DNA from: Humulus lupulus
Taxonomy: Eukaryota > Streptophyta > Magnoliopsida > Rosales > Cannabaceae
Reading direction: 5' to 3'
DNA length: 64,000 nt
Assembly (NCBI RefSeq): GCF_963169125.1
Contig: NC_084793.1
Span: forward strand, 228,472,360 to 228,536,359
Numbering within the stretch: the first letter of the stretch is position 1; the number at the start of each line of letters is the position of its first letter. The position numbers and the translations under genes were made by a program. Under the pieces are notes generated by a model. That model was not told the DNA's origin. It made no database searches and saw only the letters and a list, made by a program, of their open reading frames with translations. Shown here in pieces: positions 1 through 9,437 of this stretch.

Positions 1-214
1 TTTCAATTGCTTTTACCAGGTGTGGAAACTGAACAAGCCTCTTAACCTCGACTTTCTCACAGAGGAGGCCAAGGCAGAAGAGCTTGCAAAATGTGAGGCA
101 AAGGCTGCTGAGGAGGCAGCTAATCTTGCTTGTACCACACCTTTTTCCTCCACGCTATCATTCCGACCAGAAGAAGCGACTGATGCTGAGGAAGGTGTTG
201 ATCAACCTGAGTGA
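1..214 (+). CDS. Antisense Ala/Glu-rich reading frame in the Tat-A 3' spacer (partial exon)
   Basis: This frame runs opposite to Tat-A and is open from the window edge to a TGA at 212-214. It begins in the window as FNCFYQVWKLNKPL and becomes rich in Ala and Glu (EEAKAEELAKCEAKAAEEAA), which looks like a charged helix or coiled coil. The stretch TTTCAATTGCTTTTACCAG at 1-19 resembles an intron 3' splice site, so the exon may start at base 20. Some Tat elements (maize-relative Grande and its gene 23) carry an antisense, spliced gene between pol and the 3' LTR, and position and strand fit that. I do not recognise the protein. It could instead be chance open frame. Confidence 0.4.
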   Translation, partial: FNCFYQVWKLNKPLNLDFLTEEAKAEELAKCEAKAAEEAANLACTTPFSSTLSFRPEEATDAEEGVDQPE

Positions 215-300
215 CAACCTGACTAGGGAGCCCCATAACCGACTGGTGAGCTTCCATCTGACCAGAGAGCCTCCATCTGACCAGAGAGCTTTCATCCGAC
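203..300. repeat. 19-bp imperfect tandem repeat with GACCAG core
   Basis: Units of the form CTGACCAGAGAGCCTCCAT follow one another about three times between about 241 and 300, with a related GACTGGTGAGCTTCCAT unit at the left. It lies just after the stop of the antisense frame. The GACCAG/CTGGTC word is common throughout both Tat elements. Confidence 0.6.
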
Positions 301-1229
301 CAGCTAAATCCTTAGCATACTAGTAGACCTTTATTTTGTATTTTGCTACTGTACTTTTGCTCGTATGGCCGAGCTATGAACACTTTACTTTTTTAGACTT
401 AATCATTTAAAAGTTCTATTACATAGATGCCTTATATTTTCATATGAGTACTTAGTTTTCTAACTTAGAAATTCTAAACATTTCATAAGTTACTACTAAG
501 CATGCTTTCTCACATTCTTATTGCTCTAACACTTTATGAGCATAGTGTTTTATTTACACACGAATAGTTGTTCTTAACTTAAAATTTTGAAAAAATTCCA
601 AGTTAATTAAGCTTTGTAAAACAACTTTGTAAAATAAGTTAGCTTAATGGCCCTTTTGACTTCAAAGATTTACAAGTCAGCCTGAAAACAAATATCTTTG
701 CTCGTGAACTTATTTCTTGTGTTGAGTTGTATACCAGTATACCCTATGTGCCCCCCAAGTGATTGAGGGTTGAAAAATCCTTGATCATTTGCTACTTGAC
801 CGAATTTGTCCGAGCAATTATTACTCGTGAAACACATTGAATATACAAAGGATATTTCAGCAGTTAAACACTGCAAAAACATACAACTATTTAAACGTTG
901 GTCATTCATCTGATGGATACCGACCAGTTGAACACTGCCCGGTATTTCCTTTAGAAAACCTTTTTTATTTTAAGTTGTAATGACAGTTGAACACTGCCAA
1001 AGCAAGAATAATCAACACTTATGCAAAATTTGTAGCAAGATTCGACCGAGCTGCACGTGATCTCTTTTATTAATCGTAAAAAAAAAGGACAAAGCGTGTC
1101 TAGTTACAAGTCTCAAACAAAATAAAATTGTTCAAAATATCATGACTGGTTAGCAAATAGCCAGTTCATAAACAAACTTAAATAACAAGTTAAACACTTG
1201 AGACAAAGCTGCTACTCTGTAAGCAGTAT
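301..1229. other. Tat-A spacer between integrase and 3' LTR, noncoding part
   Basis: No convincing coding frame is seen. The short minus-strand frame at 670-909 has no recognisable features. The stretch holds a family of interspersed 15-bp words (see separate entry) and an A-rich tract near 1079-1088. Long noncoding spacers here are usual in Tat elements. Confidence 0.5.
861..1200. repeat. Interspersed CAGTTGAACACTGCC words with internal CAGT/ACTG dyad
   Basis: Near-identical words occur at 861-874 (CAGTTAAACACTGC), 925-939 and 984-998 (both CAGTTGAACACTGCC) and, more diverged, 1187-1200 (AAGTTAAACACTTG). Each is a small inverted repeat with arms CAGT and ACTG. Spacing is irregular (about 64, 59 and 203 bases), so this is not a simple tandem array. 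Confidence 0.6.
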
Positions 1230-2516
1230 TTATTGATAATATTTCCTCAAGTGCTCGCCATTCCAATAGTTCCTAATCAGCTCTCCATTTAATTGAGCAA
1301 GTTTGTAAGTGTCGGGTGGCAAGACTTGCTCAATTTGATACAGTCCCTCCCAGTTTGGTCCTAGTACTCCAACTGCCGGGTCTCTGATGAACACCTTTCT
1401 GAGGACCAAATCTCCGACCTGGAACTTTCGATCTCTGACTTTGGAATTAAAATAGCGGGCCACCTTTTGCTGATGAGCAGCAACTCTTAAGCTTGCTTTT
1501 TCTCGTCTCTCCTCAAGGAAATCTAAAGATTCAGGTAGAAATTGGTGATTCTCCTCCTGGTCGTACATGGTTCTTCGATGAGATGGTGGGTCTACTTCCA
1601 CAGGTAACATGGCTTCATACCCATATGCCAAGGAAAAGGGGGTATGACCAGTTGCTGTCCGGGCAGTAGTCCTGTATGACCAAAGGACTTCTAGTAATTC
1701 TTCCGCCCAAGCACCCTTAGCTCACTCTAGACGCTTTTTTAGAGTATCTTTCAAAGTTTTATTTACGGCTTCAACTTGCCCATTGACTTGCGGATGAGCT
1801 ACCGAGGAGAAACTTTTCGTGATGCCATGCCTAGTGCAGAAATCAGTAAATAAGTCACTATCGAACTGAGTGCCGTTGTCAGAGACTATCTTCTTGGGCA
1901 AACCATAGCGACATATTATATTCTTAACCACAAAGTCTAAAACTTTCTTCGAGGTGATCATGGCTAGTGGTTCGTCTTTGGTCCACTTGGTGAAATAATC
2001 CACAGCAACTACTGCAAACTGTACTCCTCCTTTCCCTTTGGGTAGTTTCCCGATCAGATCAATGCCCCATACTGCAAAAGGCCACGGGCTCTGCATTTTC
2101 TTCAAGACATTCGGAGGCGCCCTAGGTACTTTAGAAAACCTCTGGCATTTATCGCACTTCTTCACATACTCCATAGAATCTTCATTCATTGTAGGCCAGA
2201 AAAATCCTTGCCGCAAAATCTTTTTAGATAGACTCTGCCCCCCAGCATGATCTCCACAAAACCCCTCGTGCACTTCAGCCAATAAGTTTTTTGACTGGTC
2301 GGGTGCTATGCACCTTAGTAGAGGCAAAGAGTACCCTCTTCTATACAGCACCCCATCCATCATAATGTACCTAGCAGCTTGCCACATAATCTTCTTTGCT
2401 TCATTACGATCATCTGGGAGGATTCCTTGTTCAAGGTAAGCAATGAGGGGCGTCATCCAAGTGTCAACTATTGTGATGGGCATGGCTTCTTGTTCATTAA
2501 TGCTCGGCTCTGCCAA
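1230..2516 (-). pseudogene. Tat-A integrase (one in-frame stop)
   Basis: Integrase would insert the cDNA into the genome. Reading leftward from 2516: the HHCC zinc-binding motif is seen as HEGFCGDH followed by CDKC; the catalytic core shows WGIDLIGK, VSDNGTQF and GQVEAVNK, giving all three acidic residues (D, D, E). The C-terminal part continues through AYGYEAMLPVEV to the basic and GDLVLRK segment (1230-1631). A TGA at 1722-1724 interrupts the same frame between core and C-terminal part, so the full protein is not made without readthrough. The frame continues upstream from the RNase H region. Identification is firm; function of this copy is lost or doubtful. Confidence 0.88.
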
Positions 2517-3192
2517 GTATTCTACCAGTACTATATTCAGAGTTTCAGCATCTTTTGCACTAGCTAATTTTGCTAGAGCGTCTGCGTTAGAGTTCTACTC
2601 CCGCGGTACCAGCTTAATCGTATACTCCTCGAATTGTGCTAGCAGATCCTTGGTCTTATTCAAGTATGCCATCATCCAAAGTACGCCATCATGCATAGGC
2701 CCCTTGCTTGATATTCCCCTAAGACTTGGTAGACCACCAATTGGGAATCACTGTTTACTTCTATTAGAGAATATATATTATTGCTCAATGGAAATATGGA
2801 AAAACCAAAAATACAACTCTATGCAAAAATACAATGGACAAGATAATTGATTAAATAAATATTACAACTCAATTGCTCAAAATACAAGTAAATAGAAAGA
2901 TATAGAAGAAGAAGATTACAAACTCAATACTATAATAATACAAGTAAATAAGAACAACAAAAGAATGAAAACACAAACAAACTCTCACACAACCAAAGTG
3001 TAGAGTAGTGGAGATCACCAACTTGAACAAGGTTCAAGACCTTTGTCCAAAAGCTTATTTCCCCCTATTCTCTAAGCACTAAGGGATCTCTCTAGGAAAT
3101 AGCTCTCTGGAATTATCAAGCCTTTTGGTGTATTTTTCAGCCAAGTGCTTTGTGGATGAAAAATGGTGTGTCTTACAAGTGAGCATTAGGCT

Positions 3193-3203
3193 CCTATTTA
3201 TAG
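3193..3203 (-). promoter_or_regulatory. TATA box in the LTR-like insertion
   Basis: CTATAAATAGG on the minus strand, preceded by AAACT and followed about 25 bases later by AC-rich start-like sequence. It matches the plant TATA consensus. Confidence 0.55.
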
Positions 3204-3360
3204 AGTTTTGAGACACCCTTTGAATTTCAAATTCCACCAATCCCTATGGCTATTACCAATGATTAATTGGATGTTTATGGAATTAAAATAGAGATTTGGG
3301 AATTACTTGGTTGTTGGAAACGTTCAAAATTGGATAAAACCGAAGTTGGAAAATGCTGTC

Positions 3361-3469
3361 AGCCGCTCAGGCCGCGGCCTGAAAAATATGAGCCGCAGCC
3401 CACGGTGTGTTTTTTGCCTATTTTTGCCTCTTGGGCCGCGGCCTGAAAAACATAGGCAGCGGCCCAAGT
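3361..3469. repeat. GC-rich palindromic island, two copies of GCCGCGGCCTGAAAAA
   Basis: GCCGCGGCCTGAAAAAYATG-type segments occur at about 3371 and 3435, each accompanied by a related AGCCGCAGCCCA or GGCAGCGGCCCA segment. GGCCGCGGCC is a perfect palindrome. The block stands out from AT-rich surroundings and lies about 160-270 bases upstream of the minus-strand TATA box. Confidence 0.75.
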
Positions 3470-4040
3470 CGTTTTTTCAGCAACCAATTTTCCAAATTTT
3501 CCAAAACGTTCCAAATTCATTCCCACTTGATTTTGTAACTTCCATACACATTATGGGAGTTAAAATCACATCTCTAACAGCCATATTTCACATATGGCTT
3601 TAAGAAATTCAAATCAAAATGTGTAATATCAAATCTACACATTATTGGGTAATATTTGGGAGTTACAAGTTTGTAACTCCAAAATATGTCACATTTGGGC
3701 ACATACATGTGTCCAATTTTGTGACTCTCAATAATATGTTACAAGGTGTGACAAATCACATTTGTGTGACAAATCACATTATGTCACATTATTTAATCTA
3801 ACATTATATTATCTAAAATAATATAACATTTTCAACCGACCGGGCACGAACATCTCTAGCCAAGCGCAAGCCTGCTAAGAGGGCTTCATACTCTGCCTCA
3901 TTATTAGAAGCGTTAAATCCGAATCTTAATGCGCAATGAATTCGATGCTTCTCCGGCGTGACTAATATAATTCCTACTCCTGAATGATGTTCGTTTGACG
4001 ACCCATCAACAAAAATTTGCCAAGCAGGAAGATCTTCTCT

Positions 4041-5487
4041 CTATCCAGTTACACGCTCTTGCTGGTCGGGAATATCAGTAATCCCAGTAAATTCAGCAAT
4101 AAAATCCGCCAAAGACTGTCCTTTAATAGCAGATCTCAGTTGATACTTGATTTTGAATTGGCCCAATTCAACCGTCCATTTAAGTAGCTGACCAGATGAC
4201 TCCAGCTTCTGCAAGACTTGACATAGGGGCTGGTCGATAAGGACTTTAATGGGGTGTGCCTGGAAGTACGGTCGCAATTTGCGAGATGCAAGTACCAAGC
4301 AATAGGCCAACTTCTCAATCACGGGATACCTGGACTCTGCTCCTATCAGTTGCTTGCTAACGTATTACACCGGATGTTGTACTTTATCTTCTTCTCGTAC
4401 TAGAGCAGCACTAACAGCATTCTCTGTGACTGCTAGGTAAATAAAGAGGTCTTCCCCATCAACTAGCTTCGAAAGAACAGGAGGTTGAGCCAAGTGCTCC
4501 TTTATGGCTTGAAAAGCTTGCTCGCATTCTTCCGTCCATTCAAACTTCTTGCTTCCTCTAAGCAAGTTAAAAAATGGGACACACTTGTCCGTTGATCTAG
4601 AGACAAACCTGCTTAGAGCAACAATCCACCCAGTCAAGCTTTGCACATCCTTAATTCTGGCCAGAGACTTCATTTCTACGAGCGCCTTTATCTTCTCTGG
4701 ATTTGCTTCTATTCCTCACGAGTTCACAATAAACCCCAGAAATTTTCCCGAACTTACTCCAAACGAGCATTTGAGGGGATTCAACTTCATGCTGTACTTT
4801 CTCAATACTGCAAAGCATTCCTCCAAATCTCGTACATGTCCTTCAGCTTCCTTTGACTTTACCAGCATATCGTTTACGTACACCTCCATATTCTTGCCAA
4901 TTAAGTCGCGGAACATGCCATTCACTAAACGCTGGTATGTGGCTCCCGCGTTCTTCAGACCTATGTCTGTTCGGAAACTGGTATGCTCCTCATCGGGAGG
5001 GTGCATACTAATCTGGTTATACCCCGAGTAAGTGTCCACAAAGGACAAAGTTTCATGACCAGAGGTTGCGTCCACCAACTGGTCTATTCTTGGCAAAGGA
5101 AAACAGTCCTTTGGAAATGCTTTATTCAGGTCGGTAAAGTCCACACAAGTCCTCCACTTTCCATTAGACTTAGGCACTAACACTGGGTTTGAAATCCAGG
5201 CAGGGTAATATGCCTCCCTTACAAACCCGTTTTCCTTTAGCCGCTCCACCTCCTCCTTGAGAGCCTTTACTCGATCCTTGTCGAGCAACCTCCTCTTCGG
5301 TTGCACTGCTAGATAGTTTTCGTCCACGTTGAGCACGTGGCTGATTATAGTTGGTGAGATACCCACCATATCCTTGTGAGACCAGGCGAAGACATCTTGA
5401 TTCCTCCGCAAAAATTCTACCAGCTGTGCTTTTACTTCTGACTTCAACTTTTTCCAACCTCGACCCCTCTGGTCGGGTCATTCTCAT
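4041..5487 (-). pseudogene. Tat-A reverse transcriptase and RNase H (dead active site, deletion, stops)
   Basis: RT motifs are read leftward: FAWSHKDMVGI, WISNPVLVPKSNGKWR, CVDFTDLNKAFPKDCFPLP, LSFVDTYSGYNQI and HTSFRTD. The catalytic box reads YVNDMLVKS, so the first Asp of the usual YxDD is Asn. The segment just upstream goes directly from TDIG to LKNAGATY, about a dozen residues shorter than the Tat-B/family pattern, removing the FG motif. In-frame stops follow at 4716 (TGA), 4365 (TAA) and 4041 (TAG). RNase H sequence (FEWTEECEQAFQAIKEHLAQPP, then IEKLAYCLVLASRKLRPYF) follows. A frameshift lies between the protease frame and this one near 5450-5500. Confidence 0.9.
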
Positions 5488-5584
5488 CTATTAGAACCTC
5501 CTCTAACTCCTCGAACGGTCCCACCTCACTTTCATAATCCCCAAAGTGAGGATCAAAATCCATTCCCTCGCTTTGGGCAACACC

Positions 5585-5587
5585 CTA
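5585..5587 (-). other. In-frame TAG at protease-RT junction (shared with Tat-B)
   Basis: Context on the minus strand is CACCAAATAGGGTGTT. The corresponding site in Tat-B (10051-10053) is CACCAAATAAGGCATT. See findings. Confidence 0.8.
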
Positions 5588-6430
5588 TTTGGTGACTTCA
5601 TCACCGGATGGGGCTTGTTGTTCACCTATACCAAGAGTGCTTTCTTGGCCAAACATTCCTTCCTGATCAGCTACAACTGTAAAGCTTTGGTTGACATCCA
5701 TCTTGTCTACCTCCTCTCTCTCGGCACATACAATCATGTTGTTTTCTTTGGCCCCCTTTCGTGCTTTAGCTACCGAGGCATTATAACATTCCCTAGCCTC
5801 TCTCTGGTCTCCTCGGACGCAACCTATGCCTGCACTGGTCGGGAACTTCATGGAAAGGTGCCATACAGAGACTGCCGCATGCAAGGTTGTGAGTAGTGGT
5901 TGACCAATAACCACATTATAGGTGGATGGGCAGTCGACTATCAAAAATTCTATCATAACTGTCTCATGCTTGGGAGCATCCTCCGTTGTGACAGGTAACT
6001 TGATCATTCCAGCTGGTGACAACCATTCTCCAGTAAATCCACAGATGACTTGAGAGCATGGCTTCAAGTCATTGATAGATAGTTTCATCCTTTCAAAGGA
6101 TGATTTGAAGATAATGTTCATAGAACTTCCTGTGTCGACCAGGCATCTCTTCACCTTCATATTTGCTATTTGGACTATCACGACGAGAGGGTCATTATGA
6201 GGATATCTCACGTGTCGTGCATCATCTTCAGTGAAAGTGAGGGACTCACTTTCGTATCGTGGGTTCTTTGGAGGCCGCTCCTCTACAGTCATGACCTCAG
6301 ACGTCGATGCTGCATCCAACTCATGCCGAAGGGTTCGAGCATACCTCTCCCTTGCTTTATTGCTATCCCCAGCCAAATGTGGACCTCCACATATGGTGTC
6401 AAGAGTGAAGTCCACAGGCTCGGGTTGCAA
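5585..6430 (-). CDS. Tat-A aspartic protease region of pol
   Basis: The frame contains RCLVDTGSSMNIIF, the active-site DTG of a retropepsin, and later YNVVIGQPLL, matching the I-G-x conserved strand. It would cleave the gag-pol polyprotein. The frame ends with EVTK then TAG (5585-5587), after which the same frame continues open (GVAQSEG…). Tat-B has a stop at the same codon. The start of the domain is not a true start codon; the protease is normally made as part of a polyprotein. Upstream frame overlaps the end of gag at 6289-6430. Confidence 0.85.
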   Translation of the reverse strand: MQPEPVDFTLDTICGGPHLAGDSNKARERYARTLRHELDAASTSEVMTVEERPPKNPRYESESLTFTEDDARHVRYPHNDPLVVIVQIANMKVKRCLVDTGSSMNIIFKSSFERMKLSINDLKPCSQVICGFTGEWLSPAGMIKLPVTTEDAPKHETVMIEFLIVDCPSTYNVVIGQPLLTTLHAAVSVWHLSMKFPTSAGIGCVRGDQREARECYNASVAKARKGAKENNMIVCAEREEVDKMDVNQSFTVVADQEGMFGQESTLGIGEQQAPSGDEVTK

Positions 6431-6449
6431 AGGTTGAGACCGTTGTCGC

Positions 6450-8565
6450 TAAACCCAGGATTATTGTTACTTCCCTCTCCTTGGGTTTTTTCTGCTCGAT
6501 ATTTTTTCAATTTTCCCGACCGGAGGAGAAACTCTATCTCGTCCTTGAGATGATTGCATTCATTCGTGTTGTGACCATAGTCTCCATGGAAACGATAGAA
6601 CTTATTCAAATCTCTCTTACTCATCTCCTTCTTGATGGGTGGGGGTTTTCGGTAGGGGACCTCCTGATGACTTGCGAGATATATCTCCACTCAGCTGGCC
6701 GAAAGAGTGGTGTAATTGGTGAACTGAGGTTCATACTTAGTTGGCTTGTCGTTTGATCCCGACTTAGCATTCTTTTCATTGTGGCGGTCAGACCTGTTAT
6801 TCCCACGTTTCTTACCACCACTTTGATCATTTCCACCATTCTTGGGAGGATCAGTCGATCCGCTCAGATTGTTCAGGCCATTCTCAATCGCGTCATCCAA
6901 TTTCATATACTTGTCCGCCCGGTCAAGAAATTGTTGTAACATTGAAATTGGGTTGCGATGAATATTGTCCCACAAAGGACTCCGATAGATTATGCCAGAA
7001 GAAATGGCCACCATCTTCCCCTCATCTCCAACTGTCGTTGCTCGGTTGGCTTCTCTCATGAACCTTTGTATGTAGTTCTTAAGAGATTCGTCTTTCCCTT
7101 GTTTAATATCTTCCAAGTGATTGGCGTAAACCGGAGGGGTCCGAACAGCGCTGAACTACCTACAAAACTCTTTCCTGAAACTCTCCCAAGAAGTGATGGA
7201 GATTGGCTTAAATTTCCAATACCACTCTTGGGCAGTGCCGGACAATGTAGTGGGGAAAACTCTGCGCCGATAGTCATCACTCACTCCGAGCAGCTCCATT
7301 TGGTCTTCAAATTTCCCCACATGCCTTATTGGATCTGCCTTTTCTGTATAAATTAGTAGTACCGGTGCTTTATACTTTGCTGGTGGCTGGGCTGCTCTAA
7401 TTCGAGCACAGAACGAGCTGCCACTCCTGTGGTCTACTGGATCGATTGTAGAAGGTCGTTTTGATAGACCCTAAACTGCTGCTGTCAGAGCATCAAACTG
7501 GGCTTGGATGCCTAGGGCCACTGCTTGGGACTCATTCTCGGGACCGCCTGGTCGGGCGCTCCTATCCGGCACACCATCATCAAGTATTTCTACTTGACTG
7601 GTAGGTCAGTTCGGATCTTGCTCTTCGACCAGGACGGTCTTTCTCCTATCAGCAATGACGTCTCTTAGATCCTTCTGAGAGGTATGCCTCCCTAACTGAT
7701 CGAACACCGTACTCTGAGTTTTTTCGGAAGGCTTGCCGTGCGGGACATGCTCCTTGCCACTGCGCTGCTGGTTGGGATGCAGTGGTGGCCTTCCTGTCTG
7801 CGCTGGGCGGTCTTTTCCTCCTCGCTGGTTGTTGTCATTCTTCTCCTTCGACTTATTAGTGTGATGACTATCAGCTTCATCACGACCATGCCCGTCTTTG
7901 AAGTGTGAAGTTTCTTTACCTCGAAGAGCCCTATTTTGCTCCTGCTCAGGTGGAGTTTTCTTACTGCCTGACTTGTGACTTCTGGATCTGGAAGTCTCTG
8001 ATCGGTGGCTCCTTGAGGGGGTTCTAGAGTTCCCCCTTTGGGTTGAGGCAGTGCCCAATCGGACCCCATCTTCTTCCCGACCAGGTGGGTTACTACCACT
8101 CCTGTTTGGTCCTCGAGAATTGGGTCTGTCAGTGTTTTTGCGACTAGCTTCTGTGGTCCTTGCTCCTGGGGTGGTTGCTCCTCATGCTGCAGCTTGGGCA
8201 TTGGCCTGGGCCAGCTGCGTAGCTGCCTCTAGAGCGAGTGCAGCCTCGCGATGTCGCCTATCGACCTCCTCCTGCTGTCGCCTAATTTCTTCGCTCCTAG
8301 TGTCCATCTCCCATCTTTGCTGCTCAAATACAGCCTTCTGCCTAGCCATTTCTTCAGCGAACGACTCCTGTCTGGCATTGAATTGTGCCATTTCCTCCTG
8401 GAAAGCCCCCATGGCTTCCTGGAGTTGTTCAACCTCTGGAGTCACGTCCTCGAGCATGACTCTAGGCTCAATCTCATGGTCTTGAGGACCAGGACCTTCT
8501 GATCTAGCACGCTCTCTAGAGGAACCTGGCTTCTTGGAGGCCGCATTGGTGTTCTTAGGCGCCAT
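6450..8565 (-). pseudogene. Tat-A gag (nucleocapsid/capsid), broken
   Basis: The likely start is ATG at 8563-8565 (MAPKNTNAASKKPG). The first 127 codons encode a charged helical, Gln/Glu/Arg-rich coiled-coil segment, then a TGA (8182-8184) interrupts; the same frame continues to 7606 with Ser/Arg-rich sequence. The capsid core (retrotransposon gag domain) is seen as ESLKNYIQRFMREAN and further shifted frames at 7056-7280. The C-terminal basic part contains KFYRFHGDYGHNTNEC, a zinc-knuckle-like motif in which the first Cys position is Tyr. Several frameshifts separate the pieces. Gag builds the virus-like particle and binds the element RNA. Confidence 0.82.
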
Positions 8566-8599
8566 AATGCTACAGGGATCGTCTGTCTTTCTCTTCAGG

Positions 8600-8617
8600 C
8601 TCTCAATGAAAGCACCA
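8600..8617 (-). promoter_or_regulatory. Tat-A primer binding site (putative)
   Basis: On the minus strand TGGTGCTTTCATTGAGAG begins three bases after the LTR end (8621). It starts with the TGG that pairs with a tRNA CCA end. I could not assign the tRNA. Tat-B has the related TGGTGTTATCGTTGAGAG at the same place. Confidence 0.6.
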
Positions 8618-8905
8618 AAATGTTGACCGCGTTTTTGGCCAACAACGTGTAGACGTCAAAACGACAAAAAACCTTCAAGAGAAATATACGACACAGACAA
8701 TTTTTATAGTGGTTCAACCCCAATGTGTTGGTAATAGCCTAGTCCACTTAGAGTTATGATTATAGATCTACACTCAAGATCAGATGAACCTGAGTCAACT
8801 GAGTTTCTTCAGTGCAGATTAAAAGAATACATGAGTTCTCTCAAGATACAATTACTCTCCCTGGAAAATTGAAATCCAAACCCCCTTTATGATGCCATGA
8901 GCCTT

Positions 8906-8916
8906 GTATTTATAGG
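8906..8916 (-). promoter_or_regulatory. TATA box of Tat-A LTR
   Basis: Minus-strand CCTATAAATAC. Tat-B has CCTATAAATAG at 13311-13321, at a similar place in its LTR. Confidence 0.65.
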
Positions 8917-9160
8917 CTTAGGATCGTACAAATGATGTCCCCCATAATCGGGATATTTCGCTATTCTCACTATATTCAATTAATAATAATATTCAAAATA
9001 CAACAAAACACTATTTTTATGGGATAATCTGAGATATTCCCGCGCAAGTATGACCGATTCTTGTTGAAGGCATTACTGGGATCTTTTGCGTGGCCCTGTT
9101 CTGTTTATTCGGTCCACATCACACTCAGGAGGAGAACTGAAGGGCCAAAATTCCTCACTG

Positions 9161-9320
9161 GTCGGCCAAACCTTCACTAGTCGAATAAGGACATAACTGG
9201 GCGGACAAGCACCTGATTGGGCGGACAAGCACCTGACTAGGCGGACAAGCACCTGACTGGGCGGACAAGCATATGACCGGTCAGAAAAGCATATGACCAG
9301 TCGGACAAGCACCTAACTGG
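9161..9320. repeat. 20-bp tandem repeat in Tat-A U3, about eight units
   Basis: Units GCGGACAAGCACCTGACTGG repeat with an exact 20-base period at 9181, 9201, 9221, 9241, 9261, 9281 and 9301, with a more diverged unit at 9161. Variation is confined to the middle (ACCTGA versus ATATGA) and to the G/T at the unit border. It lies about 250-410 bases upstream of the TATA box, where LTR enhancers are often found. Confidence 0.85.
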
Positions 9321-9437
9321 TCGGTCAAAAAATCTTCACCAGTCTACTGGACCACTCCTGAGCCAGATTACCCAGCCATTCCTTGCCATTTGTCACTTTT
9401 ATTGCCACATCATCGTTTTCAAAATTTGGGGATAACA

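Larger units (their letters stand above)
2762..3830 (-). mobile_element. LTR-like insertion (probable solo LTR) in Tat-A RNase H
   Basis: Removing 2762-3830 brings the two halves of the RNase H exactly together, and a TTC is present on both sides (2759-2761 and 3831-3833). On the minus strand it has a TATA box (CTATAAATAGG at 3193-3203) followed by transcript-like sequence, as an LTR would. No coding frame is supported. The ends are not clean TG..CA and the duplication is only 3 bp certain, so a solo LTR is likely but another noncoding element is possible. Confidence 0.7.
2600..4040 (-). pseudogene. Tat-A archaeal-type RNase H split by an LTR-like insertion
   Basis: The N-terminal half (4040-3831) contains FVDGSSNEHHSGVG and NEAEYEALLAGLRLA, and the other half (2758-2600) resumes with VNSDSQLVVYQVLGEY. 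Together these hold the first Asp, the Glu and the middle Asp expected of an RNase H fold of the archaeal type, the second RNase H typical of Tat elements. The halves are separated by the insertion at 2762-3830. A TAG at 4041-4043 separates the domain from the upstream RNase H, and a stop also lies near 2597. RNase H removes the RNA strand of the RNA-DNA hybrid during reverse transcription; this copy cannot. Confidence 0.85.
1..9437 (-). mobile_element. Tat-A: Tat-lineage Ty3/gypsy retrotransposon (3' end outside window)
   Basis: Read on the minus strand the order is 5' LTR (8621-9437), primer site, gag, protease, RT, RNase H, archaeal-type RNase H, integrase, then a long spacer that runs off the left edge. 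The extra RNase H and long 3' spacer are known marks of the Tat lineage. The outer LTR end (…ATAACA at 9437) abuts the RT gene of Tat-B, so Tat-A is nested in Tat-B. The right TSD would be GAAAG (9438-9442); its partner lies left of the window. The coding region has several in-frame stops and one long insertion, so the copy is defective. Family placement is inference from domain order. Confidence 0.9.
8621..9437 (-). repeat. Tat-A 5' LTR (817 bp)
   Basis: Plus-strand ends are TGTTGACC… and …GATAACA, the TG..CA of an LTR. It lies between the gag leader and the Tat-B RT gene. It shares with the Tat-B LTR the segment around GTGGTTC…CCCCA…TTGGTAATA…CCACTTAG (8708-8750 versus 13107-13150). A minus-strand TATA box is at 8906-8916 and a 20-bp tandem repeat occupies the upstream part. 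Confidence 0.88.

Noticed and set aside
84..323. Second plus-strand frame overlapping the antisense frame
   Set aside because: Its composition follows the 19-bp repeat and has no recognisable features; probably a shadow of the overlapping frame.
2038..2850. Plus-strand frames opposite the integrase and RNase H
   Set aside because: They are complements of a clearly identified integrase/RNase H on the minus strand.
8051..8502. Long plus-strand Ser/Leu-rich frames opposite gag
   Set aside because: Mirror of the coiled-coil gag coding sequence; Ser/Leu-rich complement of Glu/Gln/Arg codons.
9073..9312. Repetitive minus-strand frame with ACPPSQVLVRLV units
   Set aside because: It is only the 20-bp tandem array translated in one frame.
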